Positions 8,298 to 16,961 of a stretch of 33,969 nucleotides of DNA are shown piece after piece. The notes beneath the pieces are model-generated. The model ran no database searches. It was not told the origin of the DNA and was given only the letters and a program-made list of their open reading frames with translations. Position numbers and translations under genes: made by a program. This DNA comes from an uncultured Flavobacteriales bacterium. Lineage in GTDB: Bacteria; Bacteroidota; Bacteroidia; Flavobacteriales_D; Crocinitomicaceae. Where the stretch lies: NCBI GenBank assembly GCA_913059205.1, contig CAJXRM010000028.1, positions 1 through 33,969 on the forward strand. Reading direction: 5' to 3'. Numbering within the stretch: position 1 is the first letter of the stretch; every line of letters starts with the position of its first letter.

Positions 8298-8333
8298 ACG
8301 GGGAGTTGTACAATGTACAATTCCCCGTTTTTA
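8298..8333 (+). terminator. Rho-independent terminator
   Basis: ACGGGGA and TTGTACA arms pair with TGTACAA and TCCCCGT around a tiny loop. A T-rich tail follows, 20 bases after the second paralog's stop. Confidence 0.93.
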
Positions 8334-8366
8334 TTTAGAATGATTATAAATACCCTTTTTGTGGTA

Positions 8367-8397
8367 TTGTGTAAACTGAACTGAATATCGAGATTTG
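8367..8397 (+). promoter_or_regulatory. Possible promoter of the metal-uptake operon
   Basis: TTG (8367-8369), 20 bases, then GAGATTTG (8390-8397), one mismatch from TAnnTTTG, 20 bases before the operon's first ATG. No clear Fur-like palindrome was recognised by eye between 8333 and 8418. Confidence 0.4.
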
Positions 8398-8417
8398 TGG
8401 TCTAAAAATAAATAGAC

Positions 8418-9566
8418 ATGAATACAAAAATATTTACGATAGCATTAACTTCAATTGTCGCACTATCTTCTTGCAAAAAAGAAGGTTGTACAGACGAAAC
8501 CGCAACGAACTATAATAGCAAAGCCCAAAAAGACAACGGTTCGTGTGAATATGCATCACCTGCTCCTGCGTATTCAATTCCAACAACCTATTCGTTTACC
8601 GACGGTAATGGAAATTCAACTGTATCTTATTCCGGTCAAACAGAACGATTAAATCAATTGACTGAACTTATCACTAAAATTAAAACAGGTAGAACAAGCG
8701 TTTTAAATGCTCAAGATCTACAAGATATGTTCGCAAACACTGGTGGAAATGGTAACGGAAACTTCAGTTTTACTTCAACAAAACAACTGAGAGATAAAAC
8801 GTTTTCTTTAGATGTGACCGCAATTGAAGCTTTGTTAAATGAATCTGCAACGGCAAGTATTGACTTCGCATCAACAGCTTCGGATGGTCAAGCTGGTGTT
8901 TTAACTTCAGGAACTTCTTCTTACTTATTTGATGCAAATGGTAGAGATATGGCTGAATTGGTTGAAAAATCTGTTATGGGAGCTGTGTTTATGTACCAAG
9001 CTTTAAATGTATACTTTGGTGACGGGAAAATGAATGTTGATAACACGACTGCTGTTAATGCAGGAGCTGGTCAATATTACACTGCTATGGAACACTACTG
9101 GGATGAAGCTTTTGGATACTTTGGGGTTGATATTGATTTCCCAAATGTCGCTGCTACTCGTTTTTGGGGTAAATATTGCAACAGTCAAAACGCAACATTG
9201 AACTCAAACGCAGACATGATGAATAATTTTCTGAAGGGAAGAGCTGCAATTGGTGGAAGTGTAATTTCAGATCGCGACGCTGCGATTGCCGCTATTCGAA
9301 CAGAATGGGAAGATATTTCTGCATTTCAAGCTATTACTTACCTGTCTGATGCTGTGGGATATTTCGGTAATGACGAAGCGAATTATCTCCACTCACTTTC
9401 GGAAGCATACGCTTTTGCTTGGAATTTAAGATATGCCGCGGATACAACTAGAAGAATGTCTGTTTCTGAACACGCTGATTTAATGAACATGTTTGGAACT
9501 AACTTTTGGTCGCTTAACGTCACTGACTTAAACAACATTAAATCAACTATTGAGGCAAACTATTAA
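8418..9566 (+). CDS. DUF4856 domain lipoprotein
   Basis: A 382-aa lipoprotein: the signal peptide ends at Cys19 (IVALSSC). Next comes the Bacteroidota calcium-loop-like motif GCTDETATNYNSKAQKDNGS (about 23-42), then a DUF4856 domain from about 55 to the end (TYSFTDGNGNSTVSYSGQTERL opening, central VFMYQALNVYF and AMEHYWDEAFGYFGV helices). DUF4856 proteins are typically encoded with imelysins and TonB receptors in Bacteroidota, as here: the imelysin gene starts 2 bases after the stop. It is probably a surface or periplasmic lipoprotein of a metal-uptake system. Its biochemical role is not established. Confidence 0.88.
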   Translation: MNTKIFTIALTSIVALSSCKKEGCTDETATNYNSKAQKDNGSCEYASPAPAYSIPTTYSFTDGNGNSTVSYSGQTERLNQLTELITKIKTGRTSVLNAQDLQDMFANTGGNGNGNFSFTSTKQLRDKTFSLDVTAIEALLNESATASIDFASTASDGQAGVLTSGTSSYLFDANGRDMAELVEKSVMGAVFMYQALNVYFGDGKMNVDNTTAVNAGAGQYYTAMEHYWDEAFGYFGVDIDFPNVAATRFWGKYCNSQNATLNSNADMMNNFLKGRAAIGGSVISDRDAAIAAIRTEWEDISAFQAITYLSDAVGYFGNDEANYLHSLSEAYAFAWNLRYAADTTRRMSVSEHADLMNMFGTNFWSLNVTDLNNIKSTIEANY

Positions 9567-9568
9567 TC

Positions 9569-10636
9569 ATGAAAGGAAGAAGTACAATTATAGGGTTTAC
9601 ATGTGTCATTCTTTTATCCGCTCTGACTTTTGTTAGTTGCAAAAAGGATAAAGATGATGAAGATGGCAGCGATTTTGACAAGGCATCCTTGCTCACAAAT
9701 CTAGCTGATAACATAATTTTACCTGCTTTAAACGACTTCTCGAATAAAATAAATGATTTAGAAACTAGCTATTCCGTTTTTCGAGCAAATCGAACAGCTC
9801 CAAATCTAGAAGATGTAAGAGTTAAATGGAAAGCAGCTTACTTGAGTTGGCAAAAGGTGAAAACCTTCGACTTTGGACCAATTCGCGATTATGGGTTTAA
9901 AGGTGCAACTGGCACATATCCAACCGATACCGTAAAAATTAATGATAATATTACGAATGGAGGATACAACCTTGCAACGGCTGCTAACGTTGACGCAATT
10001 GGACTGCCAAGTTTAGACTACTTCCTATATCGTGTTGATGCCTTGAATTATTTCATCGGAAATGACCCTTACGCAACTTATGCGTATGATGTAATTCAAA
10101 AATTGAAATCGGAAACAACAGTTATAGTTTCTGCGTGGAATTCATATAAGTCTACATTTGTCAATTCTACAGGAACCGAGTCTACATCTGCTTTTTCTTT
10201 GTTGGTGAACGAGTTTTGTCGTGACTACGAACTTGCTAAAAACTCCAAACTTGGAATTCCTTTGGGAAAACAAAGTCTTGGTATTCAATTGCCCGAATAT
10301 ATCGAAGCACGACGCTCAGGGTACTCCTTTGAAATTCAAGAAGCAAGTGTTGCAAATCTTGCCAACATATTTAATGGTGGCAGTGGAATGGGCTTCGATG
10401 ACTATTTAGTCAGCATAGATCGTTCTTCCTTGGCTTCTAGTATTTCAACTCGGTTTTCAGAAATTATCTCAAAAATCGATTCGTTTTCTGGAACGTTAGA
10501 AGAGGAAATGTCAACCAATGTTAGCGAACTGGATAACTTATACACTTTGTACCAGGGTCAGGTTGTGTCAATAAAAACAGATATGTCTTCTGCTTTTGGT
10601 GTATTAATTACCTACCAAGATAACGACGGTGATTGA
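9569..10636 (+). CDS. Imelysin-like (peptidase M75 family) lipoprotein
   Basis: A 355-aa lipoprotein with lipobox Cys24 (LTFVSC) and an Asp-rich linker. The helical imelysin fold runs from about 45 to 340, with the conserved start RVKWKAAYLSWQKVKTFDFGPI and a second repeat near QSLGIQLPEYIEARRSGYS. Imelysins (EfeO, IrpA and ICMP relatives) act in iron uptake. The family motif GxHxxE is here GLPSLD, with His and Glu replaced by Pro and Asp, so the usual metal or catalytic site looks altered. The next gene overlaps by 8 bases, a sign of translational coupling. Confidence 0.88.
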   Translation: MKGRSTIIGFTCVILLSALTFVSCKKDKDDEDGSDFDKASLLTNLADNIILPALNDFSNKINDLETSYSVFRANRTAPNLEDVRVKWKAAYLSWQKVKTFDFGPIRDYGFKGATGTYPTDTVKINDNITNGGYNLATAANVDAIGLPSLDYFLYRVDALNYFIGNDPYATYAYDVIQKLKSETTVIVSAWNSYKSTFVNSTGTESTSAFSLLVNEFCRDYELAKNSKLGIPLGKQSLGIQLPEYIEARRSGYSFEIQEASVANLANIFNGGSGMGFDDYLVSIDRSSLASSISTRFSEIISKIDSFSGTLEEEMSTNVSELDNLYTLYQGQVVSIKTDMSSAFGVLITYQDNDGD

Positions 10637-12008
10637 TGTAAAACGGATACAGAATTATTTTTCCTTTTTTAAGGAAACCAACATTGCCCCATTAATTGTT
10701 TTCAGAATAATTTTTGGGGCTTTGATGTTGTTTGGCGTATCCCGTTTTTTACTCAAAGGATGGGTACAACAACTGTACATTGATCCGCAATTTTACTTCG
10801 GCTACTTGGGCTTTGAATGGGTAAAGCCGCTAGACGGAAACTTGATGTATTTGCCTTTTGTTTTAATGTTAATCTCCGCGATCGGAATTATATTCGGATT
10901 GTTCTATCGTTTTTCGGCAGCCCTATTCTTCATTTGTTTCACCTATGTTGAACTACTCGATAAGTCGAATTACCTCAATCACTATTACTTTGTCAGCCTT
11001 ATGAGCTTTCTCATGGTGCTCGTTCCTGCAAACCGAAAATTTTCAATCGACTGTTTACTTTTTCCTAAAATCAAAACAGACACAACTTTTCAGTGGCACA
11101 TTGGAATTATTAAGTTTCAATTGGCGATAGTGTATGTTTTTGCAGGAATTGCAAAGCTAAATTCTGATTGGCTAATAGAAGCCCAACCATTACGTACATG
11201 GCTACAAGCGCATCACAACTTACCCATTGTTGGACCTTATTTACAAGAATCGTGGTCGGCTTATTTATTCAGTTGGTTTGGTTGTATTTACGATTTATTT
11301 ATCGTGTTTTTTCTTTTAAGCAATCGTTTTAGACCATTTGCCTACAGTGCTGTTGTATTTTTTCACATTGTTACGTGGTATTTATTCCCAATCGGCGTTT
11401 TTCCATGGGTGATGATATTCTCAACCTTGATATTCTTCTCAGTTAATTTTCACGAGCGAATTCTCTCGTTTCTCGGGAAAGTGTTTGGTGCGCGAAGAAA
11501 TGCAGGCGCAACTTCAAAACCGTTGAAAAAAAATGCCGTTATCAACTATCTCTTAATCGTTTACATTTCAGTTCAACTGCTGATACCGTTTCGTTATGTT
11601 CTTTATCCTGGAGATTTGTTCTGGAATGAAGAAGGGTTTCGATTTTCATGGAGGGTAATGCTAATGCACAAAGAAGGTCACGCAACGTTTTATTTACACG
11701 ATAAGAAAACAGGACGCGAATCCGAGATTGATAACTCCCAATTTTTGACCAAAACTCAAGAAGACCAAATGGCGACTCAGCCAGACATGATCCTTCAGTA
11801 TGCCAAAATGCTCAAAAACCATTTTGACGGAAAAACCTTGGTTTATGGTGACCATTCTTTCGAAATCAAAGATCCCGCGATTTATGCAAAAATATACGTG
11901 AGTTTAAACGGAAGGCCATCTCAATTATTTGTAGATAAGAAACAAGACTTATCTTTGCTGCCTTATAACTTGTACCATCGAAATTGGTTGGAACCATTTA
12001 AGAAATGA
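10629..12008 (+). CDS. HTTM domain membrane protein (vitamin K-dependent carboxylase-like)
   Basis: A 459-aa protein with an N-terminal HTTM region of several membrane helices (about residues 15-275: IAPLIVFRIIFGALMLFG, IAKLNSDWLIEAQPLRTWLQ, FHIVTWYLFPIGVFPWVMIF). One further helix lies near 305-325, followed by a soluble C-terminal part (340-459). The HTTM family includes eukaryotic gamma-glutamyl carboxylase, but bacterial members in imelysin operons have no proven reaction. The start is a GTG at 10629, overlapping the imelysin stop by 8 bases; no in-frame ATG is better. The end overlaps the TonB receptor start (ATGA). The tight coupling argues for a shared role in the same uptake system. 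Confidence 0.88.
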   Translation: MIDVKRIQNYFSFFKETNIAPLIVFRIIFGALMLFGVSRFLLKGWVQQLYIDPQFYFGYLGFEWVKPLDGNLMYLPFVLMLISAIGIIFGLFYRFSAALFFICFTYVELLDKSNYLNHYYFVSLMSFLMVLVPANRKFSIDCLLFPKIKTDTTFQWHIGIIKFQLAIVYVFAGIAKLNSDWLIEAQPLRTWLQAHHNLPIVGPYLQESWSAYLFSWFGCIYDLFIVFFLLSNRFRPFAYSAVVFFHIVTWYLFPIGVFPWVMIFSTLIFFSVNFHERILSFLGKVFGARRNAGATSKPLKKNAVINYLLIVYISVQLLIPFRYVLYPGDLFWNEEGFRFSWRVMLMHKEGHATFYLHDKKTGRESEIDNSQFLTKTQEDQMATQPDMILQYAKMLKNHFDGKTLVYGDHSFEIKDPAIYAKIYVSLNGRPSQLFVDKKQDLSLLPYNLYHRNWLEPFKK

Positions 12009-14428
12009 AAGGATTATTCGCCATTTTATTTTTAGTCACATTTAGCACCTTCGGTCAAGTACTGAACGGAACTGTTGTGGATACAAAAAATGGTGGGATT
12101 CCAGGAGTAAAAATCAACAACAAAACACAAAACAACTTCGCGCGTACAGAGAACGATGGTTCATTTGCCATCAGCGCAAAAGCAGGAGATGCAATCCTTT
12201 TCGCTTACCAAGGTTTTGATACAACACGAATTATTGTTTCAGCTGACAACCTTTCCAATTCCTTTTCTATCGTTCTCGTAGAAACAGCGCAAAACATTGG
12301 TGAAGTGAACGTGATTCGAAAGCGAATGGAAGATTTTGACGTTGGTTTTCTTCCACCAGTTAAAGGCGTTCAAATCTATACCGGAACAAATGCCGTGATT
12401 GAATTGGCAAATTTGAACGGTGCAAAATCGTCTGCTAATCCACGTGAAATTTTTGCAAAAGTGCCTGGTTTGAATATTTGGGAAAGTGATGGAGCCGGAA
12501 TCCAAATGGGAATTGGAGGACGAGGTTTAAGTCCCGACAGAACAGCAAACTTCAACACACGACAAAACGGGTATGACATTAGCGCTGATGCCTTGGGTTA
12601 TCCTGAAAGTTATTACACACCGCCTTTAGAAGGATTAAAATCGATTGAAATTATTCGTGGTTCTGCTTCTTTGCAGTTTGGAACACAGTTCGGCGGATTA
12701 TTGAACTTTATCATTAAAGACCCACCAACGAATACGCCATTTGAATTTACGACTCGAAATACCGGCGGAATGTATGGTTATTTTGGAACGTTTAATCGCA
12801 TCGCTGGAACCCACAAACGTTTTTCTTACCAAGCGTATTATCAATACAAACGCGGCGATGGTTATAGAGAAAACAGTACTTTTCAACAACACCAAGCATT
12901 TGCAGAATTGGGATATTATCTTACCGAAAACAGCCAAATCAAACTGGAATTTACGCACATGAACTACCTTGCTCAACAAGCAGGTGGATTGACCGATTTA
13001 CAATTTGAAACTGATCCGAAACAGAGTATCCGTGAACGAAATTGGTTCAATGTAAACTGGAATGTTTTGGCTCTACATTATGATCTCGAAATATCGGACA
13101 AAGCACATTTTAATGTCCGCGCTTTTGGCATGTTATCCAGTCGTGAAACATTAGGGTTCTTAGGTAAAATAACGCAAGCCGATCCCGGAGGAACACGAGA
13201 GATGATTTCTGGTGATTTTAAGAATGCTGGAATTGAAACGCGATTTTTAAAGCGATATGCTTTACAGAAAGACACAAGTAAAACATCTTTGAGAGGAGCT
13301 TTTTTAGTCGGTGCAAGATATTACAAAGGAAATACAACGGCATTGCAAGGAAAAGCGACAGACGGAGATGATGCCGATTTTCACTATCAAAATCCCGACA
13401 ATCTCGAAAGTTCGGAGTTCAGTTATCCATCCAATAATCTTGCTGTATTTGCAGAGAACATCTTCTTCATTGGAAAGCGATGGACGATAAATGCAGGTGC
13501 ACGGTACGAACACATTAAAAGCGGTTCAGAAGGATATTACAAACAGTACGCAATTCACCCTGTAAACAACGATACAATTGCAATTTACACGCACAACGAT
13601 ACCAACGCTGTGACTCGAAATGTCATGTTGTTTGGATTTGGAACGTCGTTTAAAACTACTACTCGTTCTTCCATTTATGCCAACTTTACTCAAAACTATA
13701 GAGCAATCAATTTCACTGACATACGCGTAAACAATCCAAATGTTCTCGTCGATAGTTTAATTCGCGACGAACACGGTTATACCATTGAATTAGGTTATCG
13801 TGGTTTGGTGAAGTCCTTTTTGATTTATGATTTAGCTGGATTTTATATCTTCTACGGAGATAAAATTGGATTGGCACCAAAAGCAGGAACAACCGCAAAA
13901 GAACGCACAAATATAGGCGATGCACAAAACTACGGTGTTGAATTATTCACTGAAATCGATTTTTTAAAACTGGCAAATGAAAAATCCGAACACAGTATTT
14001 CTTTATTTGTGAATGGTGCATATATCAATGCGAATTACATTCGTTCGAAAGAACCCAATTATGTTGGGAAAAAGGTTGAATATGTCAGTTCAGTAATTTT
14101 AAAGTCAGGTGTGAAGTACCGTTACAAGGGTTGGAGTTTTCAAATTCAAGGATCGTACAACTCAGAACAATTCTCGGATGCTTCCAATGCTGTTCAACCA
14201 TCAGGTGATGCTGTAATTGGTTTAATTCCCGCTTATTACGTGTTTGATTTTTCAGGGCGCTATAGTTTTGAGAAGAACTTCCAAATTGAAATTGGATTAA
14301 ACAACTTCACCAATCAAAAGTACTTCACGCGAAGAGCTACTGGTTATCCAGGTCCTGGAATTTTACCTTCGGATGGAATTAATGCGTACCTGACGTTTCA
14401 GTATAAATTTGGATTGAAGAAGAAGTAA
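12005..14428 (+). CDS. TonB-dependent outer-membrane receptor (FecA-like)
   Basis: An 807-aa receptor: signal peptide (1-17, FSTFG), carboxypeptidase-regulatory-like beta domain (about 19-95, GTVVDTKNGGIPGVKI type), plug domain (about 120-235, with SIEIIRGSASLQFGTQFGG near 212-230), then a 22-strand barrel to the terminal YLTFQYKFGLKKK. Such receptors import ferric chelates, other metals or oligomers with TonB energy. Similarity to FecA-type receptors and the imelysin neighbour point to iron. Its start overlaps the HTTM stop by 4 bases (ATGA), so it is the last gene of the operon. No clear terminator follows; the palindromic element at 14445 begins 16 bases on. Confidence 0.93.
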   Translation: MKGLFAILFLVTFSTFGQVLNGTVVDTKNGGIPGVKINNKTQNNFARTENDGSFAISAKAGDAILFAYQGFDTTRIIVSADNLSNSFSIVLVETAQNIGEVNVIRKRMEDFDVGFLPPVKGVQIYTGTNAVIELANLNGAKSSANPREIFAKVPGLNIWESDGAGIQMGIGGRGLSPDRTANFNTRQNGYDISADALGYPESYYTPPLEGLKSIEIIRGSASLQFGTQFGGLLNFIIKDPPTNTPFEFTTRNTGGMYGYFGTFNRIAGTHKRFSYQAYYQYKRGDGYRENSTFQQHQAFAELGYYLTENSQIKLEFTHMNYLAQQAGGLTDLQFETDPKQSIRERNWFNVNWNVLALHYDLEISDKAHFNVRAFGMLSSRETLGFLGKITQADPGGTREMISGDFKNAGIETRFLKRYALQKDTSKTSLRGAFLVGARYYKGNTTALQGKATDGDDADFHYQNPDNLESSEFSYPSNNLAVFAENIFFIGKRWTINAGARYEHIKSGSEGYYKQYAIHPVNNDTIAIYTHNDTNAVTRNVMLFGFGTSFKTTTRSSIYANFTQNYRAINFTDIRVNNPNVLVDSLIRDEHGYTIELGYRGLVKSFLIYDLAGFYIFYGDKIGLAPKAGTTAKERTNIGDAQNYGVELFTEIDFLKLANEKSEHSISLFVNGAYINANYIRSKEPNYVGKKVEYVSSVILKSGVKYRYKGWSFQIQGSYNSEQFSDASNAVQPSGDAVIGLIPAYYVFDFSGRYSFEKNFQIEIGLNNFTNQKYFTRRATGYPGPGILPSDGINAYLTFQYKFGLKKK

Positions 14429-14444
14429 ATCTTAAAGCCTTTTG

Positions 14445-14704
14445 TGTTTTTTTTACGGCAAGGGCACAAAGATAAGGGAAGGGGAAAATTGCTTCTGAAA
14501 TTTTAAGCACACTAAGCATTCATTTTATGAATGTCAGATTCGAAATTATATTTTACACAGTTATAGAAAAATGTCAATTCACGTCTGAAAACAAAAGAAC
14601 GCTAGGAGATCCATCAAATGGATGTTTTTCTACTTTGTGTTCTTAAATTTTCAGCTTTGGAAATCCCTTAACCTTTGCGCCTTTGCGCCTTTGCGGTAAA
14701 AAAC
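14445..14704. repeat. Palindromic non-coding element, about 260 bp
   Basis: The left arm (14445-14510) and right arm (14630-14704) are imperfect inverted repeats. The right arm, read in reverse complement, begins TTTTTTACCGCAAAGGCGCA, and the left arm begins TTTTTTTTACGGCAAGGGCA. Both then reach AAGGG and a CTGAAA.TTTTAAG.ACAC segment in the same order. Each half also has a small hairpin, ATTCAT..ATGAAT (14519-14534) and ATCCAT..ATGGAT (14609-14623). The right arm carries a doubled CCTTTGCG unit (14673-14695). No protein is encoded. Non-autonomous mobile or dispersed-repeat origin is likely, and a fragment is at 1877. The remaining bases 14705-14846 show no other structure I recognise. Confidence 0.65.
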
Positions 14705-14846
14705 CACATTTAAGATTAATTTGGATTAAAGAAGAAATAAATTTCTATCTTGGTAATGAATTATTAATATATAAATATTGTTGTTTTCGACCCATTACAA
14801 GTGCTGCGAAGCGTGGATTAAAAATTAACAAATAAGTATTTGTTTT

Positions 14847-15110
14847 ATGATGTATTGGCAGTTTTCCATACTAGCAGTTGTCTGTTTTGTGCTTAGTAAA
14901 TTTATTTATAAGGATGTAAATAAATATATTTTACTGTTTTTTGGTATTATTTCCTTGGTCAACATTATAGTAGGTGTTATTCTTCAGAATATAGACACTG
15001 AAACTATTGAACCAATAGCGATTCATAATTTAATTTTTGTTTCAATACCAGTGCTTACTTTTTGTATAGGACACTTTTTTTGGAATAAGCGCAGGGATAC
15101 TCCACACTAG
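14847..15110 (+). CDS. Small membrane protein, unknown function
   Basis: An 87-aa protein made almost entirely of three predicted membrane helices (about 3-20, 26-45, 59-77) with short charged connectors (YKDVNKY, IDTETIEPIA) and a basic end WNKRRDTPH. I recognise no family. It stands alone between the palindromic element and recA. The regular alternation of helices and charged turns argues for a real small gene, but no promoter consensus was found upstream. The start could also be the second ATG at 14850. Confidence 0.6.
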   Translation: MMYWQFSILAVVCFVLSKFIYKDVNKYILLFFGIISLVNIIVGVILQNIDTETIEPIAIHNLIFVSIPVLTFCIGHFFWNKRRDTPH

Positions 15111-15112
15111 CG

Positions 15113-15127
15113 CGCGATTCTATCGCG
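15113..15127 (+). terminator. Short GC hairpin after the small membrane protein gene
   Basis: CGCGAT and ATCGCG pair around a 3-base loop 2 bases after the stop. Only a weak T-rich stretch follows, so terminator function is uncertain. Confidence 0.3.
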
Positions 15128-15162
15128 TTCTTGTAATAGCATTTTAAAGGTTTCTAAAAACC

Positions 15163-15192
15163 GAAAAACGGCACCCAAAAGAGCGCCGTTTA
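15163..15192 (-). terminator. Rho-independent terminator of recA
   Basis: On the minus strand AACGGCGCTC pairs fully with GGGTGCCGTT (with G-U pairs) around a TTTT loop, followed by a T run. It is 18 bases past the recA stop. Confidence 0.9.
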
Positions 15193-15210
15193 TACGATAT
15201 GCAAAATGTC

Positions 15211-16233
15211 TTAAGCTTCCAGTTCAACCTCAACCTTTGGCAAAAGAGCTTCTTTAATTTTACCTTCTAATTCTTCCATCAATTCAGGATTGTCAGCAAT
15301 TATCGCTTTAACTGCATCACGACCTTGACCTAAACGTGTTTCTCCGTAAGAGAACCAAGAACCACTTTTGTTGATGATATTCATTTCTACTCCGATGTCT
15401 AATATCTCTCCTACTTTAGAGATTCCTTCTCCATACATTATGTCGAATTCTGCTTTTCTAAATGGTGGGGCAACTTTGTTTTTTACCACTTTAACCTTTG
15501 TGCGATTTCCTATTACCTCGTCACCTTCTTTTATTTGTGCAGAGCGACGAATGTCCAAACGAACGGACGCATAGAATTTCAATGCATTTCCACCCGTTGT
15601 TGTTTCAGGATTTCCGAACATCACACCAATTTTTTCACGCAACTGGTTGATGAAAATACAACAGCAGTTTGCTTTATTGATTGAACTCGTCAACTTACGC
15701 AATGCTTTCGACATTAAACGTGCTTGAAGACCCATTTGAGAATCTCCCATTTCACCTTCAATCTCCGCTTTTGGCGTTAATGCCGCAACAGAATCGACTA
15801 CAACTAAATCAACAGCGCCCGAACGAATAAGGTTGTCCGCAATTTCCAATGCTTGCTCACCATTGTCTGGTTGAGAAATAATCAAAGCGTTTACATCTAC
15901 ACCCAATTTTTGAGCATAAAATTGATCGAAAGCATGCTCTGCGTCGATGAAGGCAGCAATTCCACCTTGTTTTTGCACTTCTGCAATGGCGTGAATGGCC
16001 AATGTCGTTTTACCCGAAGATTCAGGTCCATATATTTCAACTACTCTCCCTTTTGGATAACCGTGAACGCCGAGTGCTAAGTCCAGGGTCAAAGATCCGG
16101 AAGGAATCGTTTCTACTTTTACAATTGGGTTATCCCCTAAACGCATTACGGATCCTTTTCCGTAAGTTTTGTCCAATTTATCCATTGTTAATTGGAGCGC
16201 TTTTAATTTTTCTGCATTTACTTCTTTTGACAT
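15211..16233 (-). CDS. recA: Recombinase RecA
   Basis: DNA-dependent ATPase for homologous recombination and SOS induction. From the ATG at 16233 the product is 340 aa, the usual size. Walker [10 protein letters not shown] is at 69-77. The Walker B region [12 protein letters not shown], the [16 protein letters not shown] loop L1 region and the [21 protein letters not shown]2 region are all present, and the C-terminus is acidic. The frame is open 8 codons further to 16257, but [10 protein letters not shown] is the natural family N-terminus. The gene follows bcp by 96 bases and has its own terminator. No intein or frameshift is visible. Confidence 0.98.
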   Translation of the reverse strand: MSKEVNAEKLKALQLTMDKLDKTYGKGSVMRLGDNPIVKVETIPSGSLTLDLALGVHGYPKGRVVEIYGPESSGKTTLAIHAIAEVQKQGGIAAFIDAEHAFDQFYAQKLGVDVNALIISQPDNGEQALEIADNLIRSGAVDLVVVDSVAALTPKAEIEGEMGDSQMGLQARLMSKALRKLTSSINKANCCCIFINQLREKIGVMFGNPETTTGGNALKFYASVRLDIRRSAQIKEGDEVIGNRTKVKVVKNKVAPPFRKAEFDIMYGEGISKVGEILDIGVEMNIINKSGSWFSYGETRLGQGRDAVKAIIADNPELMEELEGKIKEALLPKVEVELEA

Positions 16234-16304
16234 ATCGTTTGTTTTTAATTTTTGCACCGAGATGCATTGGTTGTTATTTGTTTGACAAAGGTTGCACTCA
16301 AACT

Positions 16305-16321
16305 ACGTAAACTATTTACGT
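16305..16321. other. Perfect hairpin in the bcp-recA gap
   Basis: ACGTAAA and TTTACGT form a 7-bp inverted repeat around a 3-base loop, 72 bases before the recA ATG on the minus strand. No T run follows on either strand, so it may be an operator-like site or a weak attenuator. No known LexA consensus was recognised. Confidence 0.35.
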
Positions 16322-16329
16322 TGTAGAAA

Positions 16330-16794
16330 TTAAAGTTTATAGGCTGCTAAAATCTCGGCTGCGTGATCCTTTGTTTTTGGTTTTTCTATTATTTCAATAA
16401 TCGTGTGCGACTCATCCAGAATAAAGGTTGTTCTGTGAATTCCATCGTAGGTTTTACCCATGAATTTCTTTTCTCCCCAAACACCGTACATATTTAATAA
16501 GGAATGGTCAACATCTGAAAGCAAAGGAAATGGCAAGTCAAATTTTGTGATGAATTTTTGGTGCATCTTTTCATCATCTGCACTTGCACCCAAAATAACA
16601 ATGTCATTTTTTCCTAACTCAGAATAGTTGTCACGCAGATTACATGCTTGCGCTGTGCAACCCGGCGTGTTGTCCTTTGGGTAGAAATAAAGAACTACTT
16701 TCTTTCCTTTATAATCTTCTAACTTAATCGCATTTCCGTTTTGGTCTTTACAACTAAACGCTGGTGCTTTATCTCCTATTTTCAAATGTTTCAT
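16330..16794 (-). CDS. bcp: Thioredoxin-dependent thiol peroxidase (peroxiredoxin Bcp/PrxQ)
   Basis: Reduces hydrogen and organic peroxides using thioredoxin in the cytoplasm. The 154-aa length is typical. The active-site motif YPKDNTPGCTAQAC gives peroxidatic Cys46 and resolving Cys51, the five-residue spacing of the atypical 2-Cys PrxQ group. The GASADDEKMHQKFITKFDLPFPLLSD middle section and RTTFILDE strand are standard. A canonical promoter lies upstream, and recA lies downstream on the same strand. A thioredoxin gene that could serve as its reductant is at 30909. Confidence 0.96.
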   Translation of the reverse strand: MKHLKIGDKAPAFSCKDQNGNAIKLEDYKGKKVVLYFYPKDNTPGCTAQACNLRDNYSELGKNDIVILGASADDEKMHQKFITKFDLPFPLLSDVDHSLLNMYGVWGEKKFMGKTYDGIHRTTFILDESHTIIEIIEKPKTKDHAAEILAAYKL

Positions 16795-16834
16795 TCAGAC
16801 AGTTTATTAATCATTCTTTTGACGAATATTTAAT

Positions 16835-16864
16835 CAAATATACTTTCATTTTTTAAATTGACAA
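16835..16864 (-). promoter_or_regulatory. bcp promoter
   Basis: Minus-strand TTG (16862-16864), 19-base spacer, TATATTTG (16835-16842): an exact Bacteroidota consensus 40 bases before the bcp ATG. Confidence 0.85.
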
Positions 16865-16961
16865 GAAATTAATCAAAATAATTCGTTTAATTCAATTTTA
16901 TTTTTCAACTTGGAACCACTTAATCGAGAGAAATAAAGTGTTAGAAGAGATAATTAATCTG

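Noticed and set aside
12698..12979. Minus- and plus-strand reading frames inside the TonB receptor
   Set aside because: Both overlap a clear barrel-coding region in another frame, and the translations show no signal or domain.
14429..14846. tRNA or known ncRNA in the longest gap
   Set aside because: No cloverleaf or CCA end could be drawn; the gap is explained by the palindromic repeat. No tRNA or rRNA was seen elsewhere in the window.
15113..15127. CGCGAT palindrome as an integration or attachment site
   Set aside because: No integrase, tRNA or second copy is in the window; it is more simply a weak 3' hairpin.
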